Source: Liolophura sinensis (Eukaryota; Mollusca; Polyplacophora; Chitonida; Chitonidae). Taken from it: a DNA stretch of 64,000 nucleotides. Both the position numbers and the translations under genes were made by a program. The notes under the pieces were generated by a model, which was given only the letters and a program-made list of their open reading frames with translations, was not told where the DNA came from and made no database searches. The stretch is taken from positions 20,534,017 through 20,598,016 of the forward strand of contig NC_088307.1 in NCBI RefSeq assembly GCF_032854445.1, given 5' to 3'. Positions 22,901 to 34,109 of the stretch are shown here, piece by piece; the first letter of the stretch is position 1, and every line of letters starts with the position of its first letter.

Positions 22901-25900
22901 ACCAAAATTACCTTGCGGTAGTGACACATAACATCATGGCCAAGCGTTAATTGGACTTCTGTATTATTCTGTAAGAAAAATGCGGTAAGGGCATTTTCTC
23001 TAATCCATAAGCTTTGTTTCGACTCGAAGAACTCATTGCCGTCATTATTGTAAAAAAAAGCAATGACTACTAAAAAAAGTACTGGTACTTGTCGCTGCCA
23101 CACTTGTCGCTCAAGATTAAGATGTTAGAGCAAGGAAACAGGAGAGAGAAATCATGACTGGTGTGTTCGGCTTAATATTTCAGCACGGACACTCGCCGCT
23201 GAACAAAGAAGTCACAATATATGTACACACACTTAATGAGTCCTTCTCTTCATATATTCGCCACGGTACAGCTGAGATATTGACCATGTGGCGTTAAGCC
23301 ATAATCATTCATTCTTCATATGAAAATTGTTAAAACACAAGCATATAAACTAAACAGAGAGTCTGTATGATGCTAGAACGCACACACCCATACACGCATG
23401 CATATGCAGTTTCATGCGTGGTACCTCTTTTCCTTGCCCAGCTAAAATCCACGTCGCTGTAACGCCCGGCAAAAACCACACTAACGGTACTAACGAAGAA
23501 GTGAGATGTCCGCCAACATGTACTGTGGCGATCACAGAGGGAAACACCACCGGCAACGGCAGTGAGACAGCATTTGTGGTGAGTGAATATTAATACGAAA
23601 ACCGAAAATTTTTTCACCGATGTCACCGGACAAGAGCAAAGGCAGACCTGTTAGTTTTGGGCTTGTTATCAATGCTATATAATGCATGTCTGTCAGATAA
23701 GTACACTTTCATGATGTCAGTTCTTGCATGACCGGTTATAAATTCAAACGTAAGTACACCCTCTCAAGGATTAGGTTGTAGACACCCACTCCTTTGTGTG
23801 TAAAGCACCTTGAATACACAACACGGCACAAGAAATTATTATCAGTACGAACTGCATTAGGAGCAAGTATTCTGTGTAAGGTGCATGTTAAGAAAGCTGC
23901 GTAAAAAGTGAGCAAAATGGAAAAATGCACTCAAGCAGATGTATAAAAGACAGAAAACCAGACCAGTGGCCACAGTGTTAATATTTGGCAAATGTCGGTT
24001 GGAGTTTTTCTTCCAATTGTTCAGGTATATACTTAATATAACATGGGGGCCTCATTGGTCCAGCTCTTCCTGGCTTCCTCCTCGGTCGTACGTTGGAAGG
24101 TTTGCCTCCAGCCTGCTGATGGTCGTGGGTTACTCCGGGCTCTGCACACTTTCTTCTCACCATAATGTTGGCCTCTGTGCCATAAGTAAAATATTTCAAA
24201 GTACGGCGTAAAATACTAATGAAATAGATAAGTAAATAAATAAATAAAGTAGTAACTTATACGCCCATCTGAACAATGGCAGAATTTGGTAAAAATATAT
24301 AGTGATGTGAGTTTATTTTATTTATTTATTTATTTATTTATTTATTTGGCTGTTGTTTTACGCCGTACTCAGGAATATATGGTGGTAGGAAACCAGACAG
24401 AGTCCGGGCGAAACCCACGGCCATCCGTAGGTTGTTAGCAGACCTTCCCACTTACGGCCGGAGAGGAAGTCGGCATGATGTGGACTTGAACTCAAAGCGA
24501 CCTCACTGATGAGAGGCTCCGGTGTCATTACGCTGCCCTAGCGCGCTTACCAACTGACCCACGTCACTGGCCTAGAATTACTCATAATGTTGTGTGTTGT
24601 CAGTTGAGAGTTAACATGTGACAACATGAAAAGTGATAAAGTCTCAGCATCGGTGTCGATTTGGTAGATGAAATGTGAGATATCTAAGACATCTAGTTAT
24701 ATATTGCATATTTACATCAACACTAGTGCCTCTAAAATAGATATTTAGTCTGTTCTCCTCCTTGTCAGTGTCATCACTCTGTGTTTTATATATATCAAGT
24801 CATTGTCTGCCTCCATGGAATGTGTGATATGGTATTATTTATAAAAACCAATTTCCCCACCCCCATTCACTAGTTTTATGCCCGGACTGATCACATTTAT
24901 AAAAAAAATTTATAATCATTGTCTTTGGACACTAGATTACTCAATTTTAACACCAATTTCAGACATGGGTCAACTGCAGCTCTGCCATCGTGTACGGCGC
25001 CTACAATAACCCTAATCCAGGTGTGGCTTACTACGAGATCAAGTCCGTGGCGACCCTCGACAAGCCCTCGGTGATCTACCTTGACAATGACGGAAGAACA
25101 CTGTATATCACTATAGAAGGCCATTCGTACAGCTTTGGAGTTAACAATTCCAAAATCTGCGAGTCAGTATCGAAAGTTATGCCAAGAGACGAAATCCATG
25201 TTGACAGAAGTAAGTTACATAATTATAACTTTTTACTCATAAATATAATTGTATATTATTTCATTGATCTGGCAATAGTGCTTAACGTCAACCTCAAATA
25301 TAATTGAGTTCTCTTGTAGCTGTAGAAACCCGAGAATATACGTGAAACCTACGGTCTTGAGTTTTGGAACATGACTGATAAATTTGCTTGCGTAAAGACG
25401 CATATGATAAGAGTGTTTATTTTTACTTTCTAAAACTCGCTTTGAAATCCGAGCTTCCATTGTCACACGACCGTTCAAATCCCGCTTTCTAGTGTCACGT
25501 AAACGTTGGACTGCGAGCTTCCAGTGTTACACGACCGTTTAAATCCACTTTTCCAGAGTAACGCAAACGTTGAATCCCGGGCTTCCAGTTTTACATAGAT
25601 GGTGATATGCGGGCTCCATGTGTTTAACAAACGCTGAAATTTGCGCTTCCAGTCTTACGCACTCGTTGAAATTTCGGGTTTTCAGTATTACGCATACGCA
25701 CACGTTGAATTTAGGGCTTAAGTAAACGTTAAACGTGGGGAATTAGTCTACTTAGCTTGTTTTAGTGTAGGAGTGACACTACAGCAAAAGCCCCATAATA
25801 CCCAGTAAATGTTTCTTGCCTAACCTAGGCAACAAACATACATTTAAAAACAATTAACTGGGAATTATAAATCTGAAGTTCGAATCAAGGATAGGTCGGA

Positions 25901-28900
25901 TCGACTGTGGCTGTATATCCGAATGTAGACTATGTCAAGTATAAGAAATGCCATGTTAAAAGTGAAACATTCGCCTTTACAATGCGCAAAACGCCATTCA
26001 GTCATTGAGAAAATATGTAAGTAATATGACGGGAAGTGCTAAGCTGTACAGTTTTTATGTTTAGTTCCCAAGTGTTACCTATCCACCACGTTGAAAATCT
26101 GTCCACCGCGCGAGAAAACCCTTCTACTGTTTTTCTAAGGTTAACAGTTGAATTTATCAAATTTGTGTAAAATGTTTTTGTTTCTGCGTAACTTTCCTTT
26201 CGCATCTGCTTCAAATTCTGACATTCATAATGGTAAGATTCAAGAGAAAGCCCCCTGAATAATTGTAAATGAGCAGAAAATGTTTTTAAAAAGCTAATGG
26301 CAAAGGCCACCATAATAGAGAGTAAAACCAGAGCAGTAACGACAGTGTGATATGTTTGAATTGGCAGATTGATAATGTGTAAAAATACGCTCTGTTGTTA
26401 ATTTACCACAGACAGGGTGGTATTATTGTTTCTAACTATTCGTGTAAATTTTTAAACAGTAGTAAATTACACGCCCTCCATGGTGATCAAATTCCGCTCT
26501 TTTCAAAGATCCTCTTACTCAAGCAACTCTCGTTTGTTTTACAGAGCCTGAGGTAGTTTGCATCGACAAAGGGATCGAAAGGGAATGTACTCCTGCTGAT
26601 CTAATCGATTTCAAGTTAGGACTGTGTACAGGTAAACGCTGTTTTATCACGCCTGGTAATTGTGTACCAATCTTATCATTTTCGGTATCAAATCAGAATT
26701 TTTTCATACTGCTCCTTCCATCCAGCGTTCATATTCTTTCCATAAATCTTTTGGAATTTGGGAAATTAATATTCTTCCCCTCATCAGTATTTTGTCACAT
26801 CCAACTTTATTATATCTCTCCTCAGCTGCATTCCGTGTCAAATCCGCCAATCATGGACAGTTCCTAATGTCACATCTTACTGTCACGTATTGCTCTTCGT
26901 CGTTATTGTGTCAAATCCATTCATGCACTTCTCTAGAGCAGTATGCTATATCTATCAAAAACTTGTAATCTGTATAATGTGTCAAGTTTATTCATATATC
27001 ACTTCTCAAGAGCACCATGTGTCAAATATCTCACTCATATATCACGTCACACCAATACCATATACCGCATTCTTCATTCACATTATCACGTCACACAACT
27101 ACCATTTGTCGAATTCTTCATTCACATTATCACGTCACACAACTATCATGTGTCAAATCTCTTAATCACATATCACACCAGTACCCTATACCTAATTCTT
27201 CATTATTACATCACATCGGTACTATGTATCGAATTCTTCATTCACATTATCACGTCACACAACTATCATGTGTCGAATTCTTCATTCACATTATCACGTC
27301 ACACAACTATCATGTGTCAAATCTCTTACTCACATATCACACCAGTACCCTATACCTAATTCTTCATTATTACATCACATAGGTACTATGTATCGAATTC
27401 TTCATTCACATTATCACGTCACACTATTACCATGTATTGAATTCTTCATTCACATTGTCACGTCACAACACTACCATGTGTCGAATTCTTTATTCACATT
27501 ATCACGTCACACCACTACCACGTGCCGAATTCTTCATTCACATTATCGCGTCAGACCAGTACCACGTGTCGAATTCTTTATTCACATTATCACGTCACAC
27601 CACTACCACGTGCCGAATTCTTCATTCACATTATCACGTCACACCACTAAAATGTGTCGATTTCTTCATTCACATTGTCACGTTACGCCACTACCATGTG
27701 TCAAATTCTTCATCTATATTATCACGTCATGCCATTGCCACGTACCGAATTCTTCATTCACATTATCGCGTCACACCTTACCATGTGTCAAACTCTTCAT
27801 CTATATTATCACGTCATACCACTACCATGTGCCGAACTCTTCATTCACATTATCACGTCACATCAGTACTGTATATCGAATCCTTCATTTACATTATCAC
27901 GTCACACCACTACCATGCGTCGAATTCTTCATTCACATTATCACGTCACACCACTACCATGTGCCGAAGTTTTCATTCACATTATCACGTGACACCACTA
28001 CCATGTGTCGAATTCTTCATTCACATTGTCACGTCACACCACTACCATGTGCCAAATTCTTCATTCACATTATCACGTCACATCAGTACTGTATATCGAA
28101 TTCTTCATTCACATTATCACGTCACACCAGTACCATGAGTCGAATGCTTCACTCACATTATCACGTCACTTCTTCTTGTTGCAGGATGGATAATTGTTAA
28201 GTGCGACGTTAAGTGCGACGTTAAACCCTAAGCACTCACTCACTCCTACACAGGAAATTAACCTGTTAGATTCATCATGTTCTCTTATTGTTTGTAGTGT
28301 CTTGGGAATTCCCAAACCCTTGTACGAGAGAGCACCTTCTTGACCGCCAGCTGAAGTTCCCACATCCCCACCATCTCGACAGGTATCTCATGTGTGACTT
28401 CGCCGGTAACGTTTACATCGTCCAGTGTCCCGAGGGTCAGGTGTACAACCACGTGACACAGACGTGTGGGCTTGGACACGGGACCCCCGGGAGCATCAAC
28501 GGTACAAGAATCCCCTTGGGATCAGACCTGACCAACCCCTGCACAGTGGAAGCCATACTGGCAGGGCACATGCTCTTTGCCGACGTGTACGACAACACGA
28601 AATTCATCACCTGCGACGTCTGGGGAAACGCTTGGCTTAGCGATTGCCCGCGCGGCTTTATCTGGGACCCCAGGGACATGCGTTGTGTGGTGGAGAGCTC
28701 AATCGAACATGTCCAAGGTCCAGGGCCCTTAGAACCCAACGTGCCCAACCCTTGTACCAAAGAGCATATCGCTGCCAGATTATTCTTCTTTCATTATCCC
28801 TACGCCAAGGACCGGTACATTCAGTGTGACGTTTGGGGCGATGCGTATGTCATGTTGTGTTTCGCTGGAGGTCACTGGAATGACCTTGCTAATTCTTGCA

Positions 28901-28920
28901 CTTCAGGAAACATGGGATGA
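16692..28920 (+). CDS. Copy B: secreted lysozyme-like / VWA / triple chitin-binding protein
   Basis: Seven exons: 16692-16955, 20232-20523, 21669-22238, 23442-23578, 24963-25209, 26545-26631, 28298-28920; all GT..AG, total 2220 bases, 739 residues. Residues 1-25 are a signal peptide. Residues ~40-185 look like a lysozyme/lytic transglycosylase-type domain: AFVES (Glu68) followed by GYDGGIWQV, compare the E-S ... G-L-M-Q pattern of that superfamily. VWA domain 193-375 with ligands Asp200, Ser202, Ser204, Thr271, Asp304. Linker 376-533 with clustered N-glycosylation sequons and no recognised fold. CBM14-like modules at 541-589, 614-662 and 685-733. No transmembrane segment or GPI signal follows, so it is likely secreted to extracellular matrix. 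VWA plus chitin-binding modules occur in mollusc shell matrix proteins (Pif, BMSP); a digestive or immune role is possible given the lysozyme-like head. Confidence 0.88.
17140..17405 (+). mobile_element. SINE-A in copy B intron 1
   Basis: Same position and orientation as the element at 221-478; tRNA-like head, GTGAGTTCAAGTCC B box and (AAAT)n tail. Confidence 0.75.
18170..18440. repeat. Left arm of the foldback element, copy B intron 1
   Basis: Reverse complement of parts of 19770-20040 (for example GACTCCAACTCCTTT and GAAGGTCCAG blocks). The arms that lie together in copy A are about 1.3 kb apart here. Confidence 0.65.
18446..18540 (+). repeat. Direct repeat, left member, copy B intron 1
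   Basis: Starts CTGGGGAGATATAGAGAACA and is similar over about 95 bases to 19515-19612. The two flank a block of about 974 bases that is absent from copy A. Confidence 0.6.
18541..19514. other. Block inserted between foldback arms, copy B intron 1
   Basis: AT-rich sequence between two direct repeats. A 132-codon - strand ORF (18696-19094) has no recognisable domain. Copy C keeps the right-hand part from about 18,700 onward, joined directly to sequence matching 17,570. Confidence 0.45.
19515..19612 (+). repeat. Direct repeat, right member, copy B intron 1
   Basis: Starts CTGGGGAGATATAAAGAACA; partner of 18446-18540. Confidence 0.6.
19740..20060. repeat. Loop and right arm of the foldback element, copy B intron 1
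   Basis: Matches 1480-1721 of copy A and extends further, since copy A was interrupted by a SINE. The same arm is at 35790-36100 in copy C, which has lost the left arm. Confidence 0.65.
20232..20523 (+). CDS. Copy B exon 2: second half of lysozyme-like domain
   Basis: 292 bases, phase 0 in and 1 out. The predicted residues are identical to copy C and 22 of 97 differ from copy A. Confidence 0.87.
20660..21155 (+). repeat. Degenerate ~30-bp minisatellite, copy B intron 2
   Basis: Units around GGCATAAATACGTCATGTGG with G-rich linkers; about 16 units, longer than in copy A. Confidence 0.8.
21669..22238 (+). CDS. Copy B exon 3: VWA domain
   Basis: 570 bases; VFILDCSGSV gives the MIDAS with a cysteine in the first variable position where copy A has serine. 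Predicted protein identical to copy C. Confidence 0.9.
23247..23321 (+). mobile_element. SINE-C tail fragment at the site used by SINE-B in copy A
   Basis: 23256-23312 ends GTGGCGTTAAGCCATAATCA plus (TTCA)n and lies between TCTTCATAT direct repeats (23247-23255, 23313-23321). The copy A composite SINE interrupts the same target. Confidence 0.5.
23442..23578 (+). CDS. Copy B exon 4: glycosylated linker
   Basis: 137 bases. Four N-glycosylation sequons within about 30 residues (NHT, NGT, NTT, NGS) and a CPPTC motif. DNA identical to copy C. Confidence 0.83.
24043..24248 (+). mobile_element. SINE-A, internally deleted, copy B intron 4
   Basis: GGGGGCCTCATTGGTCCAGC, then tail and (AAAT)n. Orthologue of 6346-6548. 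Confidence 0.65.
24316..24562 (-). mobile_element. SINE-A, full length, reverse strand, copy B intron 4
   Basis: (TTTA)n, GTTTTACGCCGTACTCAGGA tail, body and head (CTAGCGCGCTTACCAACTGA on the + strand). Confidence 0.75.
24963..25209 (+). CDS. Copy B exon 5: linker domain of unknown fold
   Basis: 247 bases, starts TWVNCSSAIVYGAY, ends in a split Lys codon. Same protein as copy C. Confidence 0.87.
26545..26631 (+). CDS. Copy B exon 6
   Basis: 87 bases, PEVVC ... ERECTPADLIDFKLGLCT, donor G|GTAAAC. Same protein as copy C; five residues differ from copy A. Confidence 0.85.
26990..28170 (+). repeat. 44-bp minisatellite filling copy B intron 6
   Basis: Same unit as 9175-10620, about 26 units. 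Intron 6 is 1666 bases here, against 1943 in A and 1579 in C. Confidence 0.9.
28178..28246 (+). mobile_element. SINE-B tail fragment before copy B exon 7
   Basis: Same duplicated GTTAAGTGCGAC and CACTCACTCACTCC tail as in copy A. Confidence 0.55.
28298..28920 (+). CDS. Copy B exon 7: three CBM14-like modules and stop
   Basis: Cysteines at 541/565/576/589, 614/638/649/662 and 685/709/720/733, the same spacing in each module. Two residues differ from copy C (Q552 to R and T686 to N). Confidence 0.9.
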
Positions 28921-29021
28921 ACAGAACACGATGTAATCGTCATCCATCAGTTTGAAAGTTTGTTTGAGATGACCATATGTACGTGTCTAACAATTCCGAT
29001 GTAACACTGTTGTTCACCATT

Positions 29022-29027
29022 AATAAA
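29022..29027 (+). other. Poly(A) signal of copy B
   Basis: AATAAA about 102 bases after the stop, in a block shared by all copies. Confidence 0.6.
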
Positions 29028-29116
29028 CGGTACTTTTTAATGGATTGCAGATTGTTTTTTTCTGTTAATCTTAAGGCTGATTGGGTGTTCCCATATGTCT
29101 TTTTTATGCATTTGGT

Positions 29117-29338
29117 GTTTTACGCCGTATTCAAAAATATTTCACTTTTACGATGGTGACCATGGTGGGAGGGAACCGTGCACAGCCCGGGGAAAGCTAC
29201 GTTTTTCCGCAGGATGCTGTCAGACCTTCCCACTTACGACCGGAGAGTAAGCCAGCATGAGCTGGACGAACACACAACGATCTCATTGGTGAAAGGATGA
29301 TGAGCAATTGTTCTGTGCTAGTACGCTAACCACTAGCG
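29117..29338 (-). mobile_element. SINE-A, reverse strand, 3' of copy B
   Basis: Same as 11500-11712. Confidence 0.65.
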
Positions 29339-29454
29339 TTTCCCCCGGACTCTGCCCGGTTTCCTGCCATCATAATGCTGCCCGCGGTCGAAAAAGTAAA
29401 ATATTCTTGAGTACGGCGTAAAACACCACTCAAATAAATAAATAAATAAATAAT
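29339..29454 (+). mobile_element. SINE-A tail, 3' of copy B
   Basis: Same as 11713-11836, with one more AAAT unit. Confidence 0.65.
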
Positions 29455-31175
29455 TGTGTGGTATTATCTTGTAAGATAATAACATAAACTTGAACATGCA
29501 AAATTTTTTCAGTTAACTTACTAACCAAGGCTATGAAACGAAACAAGCCTTGTTTATCTCTCTAGGGCATCTTACCTACATTTTTGGAAATTTGCTAACA
29601 ATTTCAGTGTCAAACTAATCATACAAACATCACTTCTTACGTCAGTTACAAATTTCTTTAGCTTTTCTTAAACATGGGTGGGGTGACCCACGTAGGCATA
29701 TGGGGACTGTCTTACATGACAATTTATATATCCATATGGCAAATATCAAGAGATACGCACATTTTATCCATCTTACTGTCTAATAAGACAATTACATGAA
29801 TCTTAATTATGGATAGTTTTATATGTGTGTAATGTATATTCACTATTCCACGAGGATTTTATCAATCTTTTTATTGTTGTTCCATGTTTATTATAAAGCA
29901 CGATTTGGTTAACACCAAATTTGGGGATACCTGACATCAGATCTTTAAAGGGGAGGAAAATATAAAAATGCCAAAATAAGATGAAAGATCGTGAGAGCAT
30001 ATTTGCAAATATGGTCTTTAACATATATTTTTTTCAGGTTTGTCTTTCAGCAGGAAAGGGTATTTCAAAATATTTTTGCTTGATGGATATTTGGGGCCTC
30101 TTCTTGATATTTAACATCTTCGCTTAACAATGTTCGATATAAGGATGTGATGTATGTCTAATAAATTTATTTGAATGTAAATTTGTTGTTTATATCCATA
30201 TGCATTTAATCTGAATTATGATAATATTTACGAATATATCAACAGTATAAATATGATCAAATCTAGGTTGAACACATTTAGTAGCTAAAACGACCAATAC
30301 TTATTAAATATGTGTTTTTTTCAGGTGTCATTTTTTCTTGAAAGACAAATAGAAAAAATATTGAAAGTCACATTTGCACAGCTTTTTGCACCCTTTCATC
30401 TCAATCTTGTCATTTTCATGCTTTCTCCACCTTTTAGATGTCCAGAAAACTGATGAATGAAGCCAGAGTTGGGAACATATCAATTCAACAGACATGATTT
30501 TCTTCACACCATGCACCTGATTAATATGGATGTTCCGGTTGGCACATTTTAGCTACATGATACAAAATGGTCGCATTTCCAGTGATTTGGCCAGGCCATA
30601 ATTTAAAAAAGTGTTTGTTGCGGGTAGAGTGACCCATTCGCTAAATTCGGGGGGACTCGATTTTATTTCAGGACATGTGAGAACTTCTTTCTTCGGGAGG
30701 CATATATTGTCGAACAAAAGCCACTGGACTACTTCGATTTACCGCAATTAAGTTCACCCTTACAGGTTTCTCCTCGTAGGAGTCAGAAGGAACTTCGTTT
30801 CATCCACTATATTAAAGCACATTCATCTTCACATCATGAATGTAGGTTCTAAAAATCTAACAATGGCATCGTTTAAAACTTAATGTTTCACAGATGATAG
30901 TTACAGATTCGTTGGACCTACTGTTTAATACCACACGTCACTGCATGCGACTCGGTAGGTCAGTGCATCGTCAGATCAGTTTACCTTTATCCGCGCGGCT
31001 CATACCTTAGATTCCTGCAACTGCATTGCGCAACAACCAGACCCTTTTGAAACCCATGGGTTCTAGTTTCACAAGGAAATAAATGTCATAAAATATCACA
31101 TTTACATTTTTCTAGTAAATGTTCTTCCAAACAGGCTAACAGCTTTTCTCCAGTTCGGTACACACGTGACCTAAT

Positions 31176-31421
31176 TCAGCTTAACTCGTATATTGGGCCG
31201 TGTCCGAACAACTCAACCGGAATTGTACTAGTCATTTCGTTTATGCTGATTGGACTGCAAATATAAGCGTCATGTCCGACATTCATATACCATTCGTAGT
31301 CCGTAAAGGGCGTTCCAGGTCGATTATCGCAAGATCCATTTCCAAAACAACGTTTAACACTAGCTCCCAAAGACAAAGGTATGTAAGAAATTATACAAAT
31401 ACGAAATAAAGCCGGTAACAC
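31176..31421 (-). CDS. Small signal-peptide-like ORF in spacer B-C (uncertain)
   Basis: 81 codons, differs from 13560-13805 at five residues (C24R, E27G, L73F, D75G and G79E by my count). Hydrophobic start, no known domain, no support for transcription beyond a weak TATA-free upstream region. Confidence 0.2.
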   Translation of the reverse strand: MLPALFRICIISYIPLSLGASVKRCFGNGSCDNRPGTPFTDYEWYMNVGHDAYICSPISINEMTSTIPVELFGHGPIYELS

Positions 31422-31559
31422 ACAAGAGAGAAGCGGTCATCAGTTTTCAATGATGCCGGGCAGACAGTGGATATTCCAGGCATGAATTCCATATCAAAGT
31501 TCAAATTCGTCACCCATGAATAAGTTCCAGGTCAAATAACAATTAAACATATCGCATTT

Positions 31560-31599
31560 GATATGACTTTGTTAATACAAATATTAACAAAGTCATATC
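31560..31599. repeat. Perfect 18-bp hairpin in spacer B-C
   Basis: GATATGACTTTGTTAATA, loop CAAA, then the exact reverse complement. Confidence 0.75.
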
Positions 31600-31711
31600 G
31601 CTATCAGTGACTCGGACTAACTCCGTACAACCAGCTGAGTTACGTCTTAAACTCGGTATAGGCTTATACACGGGAGCTTATGACCCAACCCAACTAAACA
31701 CTACTTTTGCA

Positions 31712-31776
31712 AAAGTTTGTTTGTGACCGGCGTAAGATCAAATCAAATACCGGTAAATAAATGAATATATGCTCTC
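31712..31776 (+). mobile_element. SINE-A remnant, spacer B-C
   Basis: GTTTGTGACCGGCGTAAGAT to AAATAAATG only; the head and body present at 14243 are deleted. Confidence 0.55.
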
Positions 31777-32569
31777 TCAAATTAGGCCGGGAGAAGCATA
31801 ATAAATACTTTCCACGTATATAATATATTAATGAAGACAAAAGGTCATTTTGATAACACACCTCTCAGCGAGACGCACCTATTTTTGGCATTTGGATTTT
31901 TGGATTGCTATACAGCGTTGGGAGATGACGAACATCCGCATTCCGGATCATACTGGTGAACTTATAAAAAGACCTCAAGATGTCCGTGTGGAGACATACC
32001 GATTTAGACTAAAGTACTTCGTAACAACCATGACATGTGAGCAACTAAGTTTGACCCCGACTATTTAGTGTCTAGACACATTTAGAAGCCTTAATATATT
32101 GCCTTTATAACGTACGACGTTGAAATGTGTTTTTGATCCCTCTACTCACATAGCCAAGCTTTCTGTCTTCAACGATATGCATGGTATAGAATGCAAATAC
32201 CTGCGGGAAAAATCTTTCATCCACCCATGGCCGCCATAAGTGATTCTGATATTCAGTGTGCCCGCCCGAAAAAGATTCTGTTAATATCAGAAACAATTGG
32301 TTCAATTTGAAATTTAGATGTATTTTTCATAATTAAAAACTGTCGTGTCTGTTACCAGATTGTATCTAAGAGGTATCTTGTCACCCATCCCTTCCGCTTT
32401 TCGGCCTAAACGTCATACTATACATATATAATGTTCAATACCTAACTCACTTCATCAAAAAGAAATAAAGCAAGGAGTGTACGGGTATTATCTTCGCTGG
32501 GAAACGTTGTATGAGAGGTAGACATGTACGTGACAGATTTATCCTGTCAAGGGCCTTATTTGATTTCAT

Positions 32570-33065
32570 AAAGACATTTCCACCACGGAGACAACGTTTC
32601 CATTGCGGAGAAAACTTTTGAACGTGGAGACAACTTTGTGCGTCAGTGACAACTTTCGTAACGCTGAGACAACGTTTACCTCGCTGCGACAACGTTTACC
32701 TGGCTGAGAAAACTTAAATAGTCCACCGTAGAGACAACGTTTGCACAGCAGAGAAATCTTATAAGAAGCGCAGGAACAACGGTTGTACGATGGAGAAACT
32801 TTTAACTTTTCAAGCCGAGAAAACTTTAGTAAGGCAGAGACGACATTTTCCACGCCGAGAAAACTTAAGTAACTCGGAGAAGACATTAGCTCCACCGAGA
32901 AAACTTTAGTAAGGCGGAGACGACATTTGTCCCACCGAGAAAACTTTACAACGCGGAGACGACATTTCCTCACCTGACAAAACTTTAGCAACGCAAATAC
33001 TGCACCGCGGAGAAAATCTTTAATTCAGCGGAGACTACTTTTGCTTTGCAGAGAAAAACTTTGCA
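32570..33065 (+). repeat. Degenerate ~22-bp tandem repeat upstream of copy C
   Basis: As 15285-15735 with an extra unit pair at about 32928-32966. Confidence 0.7.
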
Positions 33066-33165
33066 GTTTTGTGGGTGGAGCACCCTGAACACAGTGGGTA
33101 AACCGCCGACAAATGACACCTGAAGCGTACACGGCCCAGTTTGACAAAGCGCTTTTTTCTATCGT

Positions 33166-33315
33166 ACGTGTGTCGTGCAATATTGGTACGTCGCTATTAC
33201 CGTACCACTGTCCTCTATGTGCGATTATCCTACATAACACGTTTTATTGCACGCGTGTCGTGCGATATTTGTATTACCATACGATTGTCCTATATGTGCG
33301 ACAAGTGGTCTCCAA
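33166..33315 (+). repeat. 85-bp tandem repeat upstream of copy C (1 unit plus a diverged second)
   Basis: Units begin at 33166 and 33251, exactly 85 bases apart. Two units fewer than upstream of copy B. Confidence 0.85.
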
Positions 33316-33845
33316 CGAACATGACAACAGGGTTGGATTGTTACCAGGGCAATTTAGAGCCGGGGAGAACCAAAAATGCTTACTTCAAAACTGCCCCTCG
33401 TGTGTACTAGCGATATAAAGACAAATGTCATCTTCACAAGGCGACTCTTTTTGCTTATAAGGAACTAATTTCTGGAAATTTTATTAATTCGCCGTAGTGA
33501 CATATCTGTAGGCTTCACTTCTTTGTAGCTCGCAAGATCCAAACAGGTGCCTGGTACCGGCGCTATGCTTTAATGTAAAGCCACATGAATACCATAGCAG
33601 TATAGCTGGAATTAAAACATAGCTAATTAATAACTGACAGAGGTCCTGTTTCACTATTAAAGGTTATCTTGTAGACATATTTACACAACCTCAAGTGTAA
33701 AGGCTGTAGAATTCCCTGTGACGAATCATTGGGCGCATAACCTGGACGACATAAGAGTTACCTTAGCTAAACTCTTGGTCCACAGAAGTTACGTTTAAAA
33801 ACAGATCATTTCTTCTCCTGGTCCACAGTCTAGAACGTACGAACC

Positions 33846-34109
33846 ATGGCGACAAGACTTGCTGTCGGATTTGTCTGCAGTGTGTTTCTGGTTCTTATAC
33901 ACAATGGTTTAGTCTGGGGTGAAACCGACTTGACTACGACCGCAGAGTCGAAAGGCGCAGCTGTGGTCGACGCTGTCGTTGATCTTATCCACCACGCCTG
34001 CATCTTTGATGATGACAACTTTTTCTTGCGACGTCTGGCTTTTGTCGAGAGCAGAGACGGTAACAATGGCAACACCTACCGGCAGGGTTACGACGGCGGG
34101 ATTTGGCAG
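33846..34109 (+). CDS. Copy C exon 1: signal peptide and first half of lysozyme-like domain
   Basis: ATG in ACCATGG context, 88 codons. A2, E26, T31 and Q80 replace G, Q, M and H of copy B. Glu68 and GGIWQ kept. Confidence 0.88.

Larger units (their letters stand above)
28921..33845 (+). other. Spacer between copies B and C
   Basis: Close copy of spacer A-B. Differences: about 330 bases, including most of a SINE-A, are missing at about 31,710; the 85-bp repeat has two fewer units; the 22-bp array has one more pair; and about 69 bases just after the stop codon are present that spacer A-B lacks. Contents otherwise as in spacer A-B. Confidence 0.7.

Noticed and set aside
22861-23103. - strand 80-codon ORF with a hydrophobic start in intron 3 of B and C
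   Set aside because: The matching stretch of copy A (about 4380-4620) is broken by frame changes, so there is no sign of constraint.
26002-26313. - strand 103-codon ORF in intron 5 of B and of C
   Set aside because: Not open in copy A and no recognisable features.
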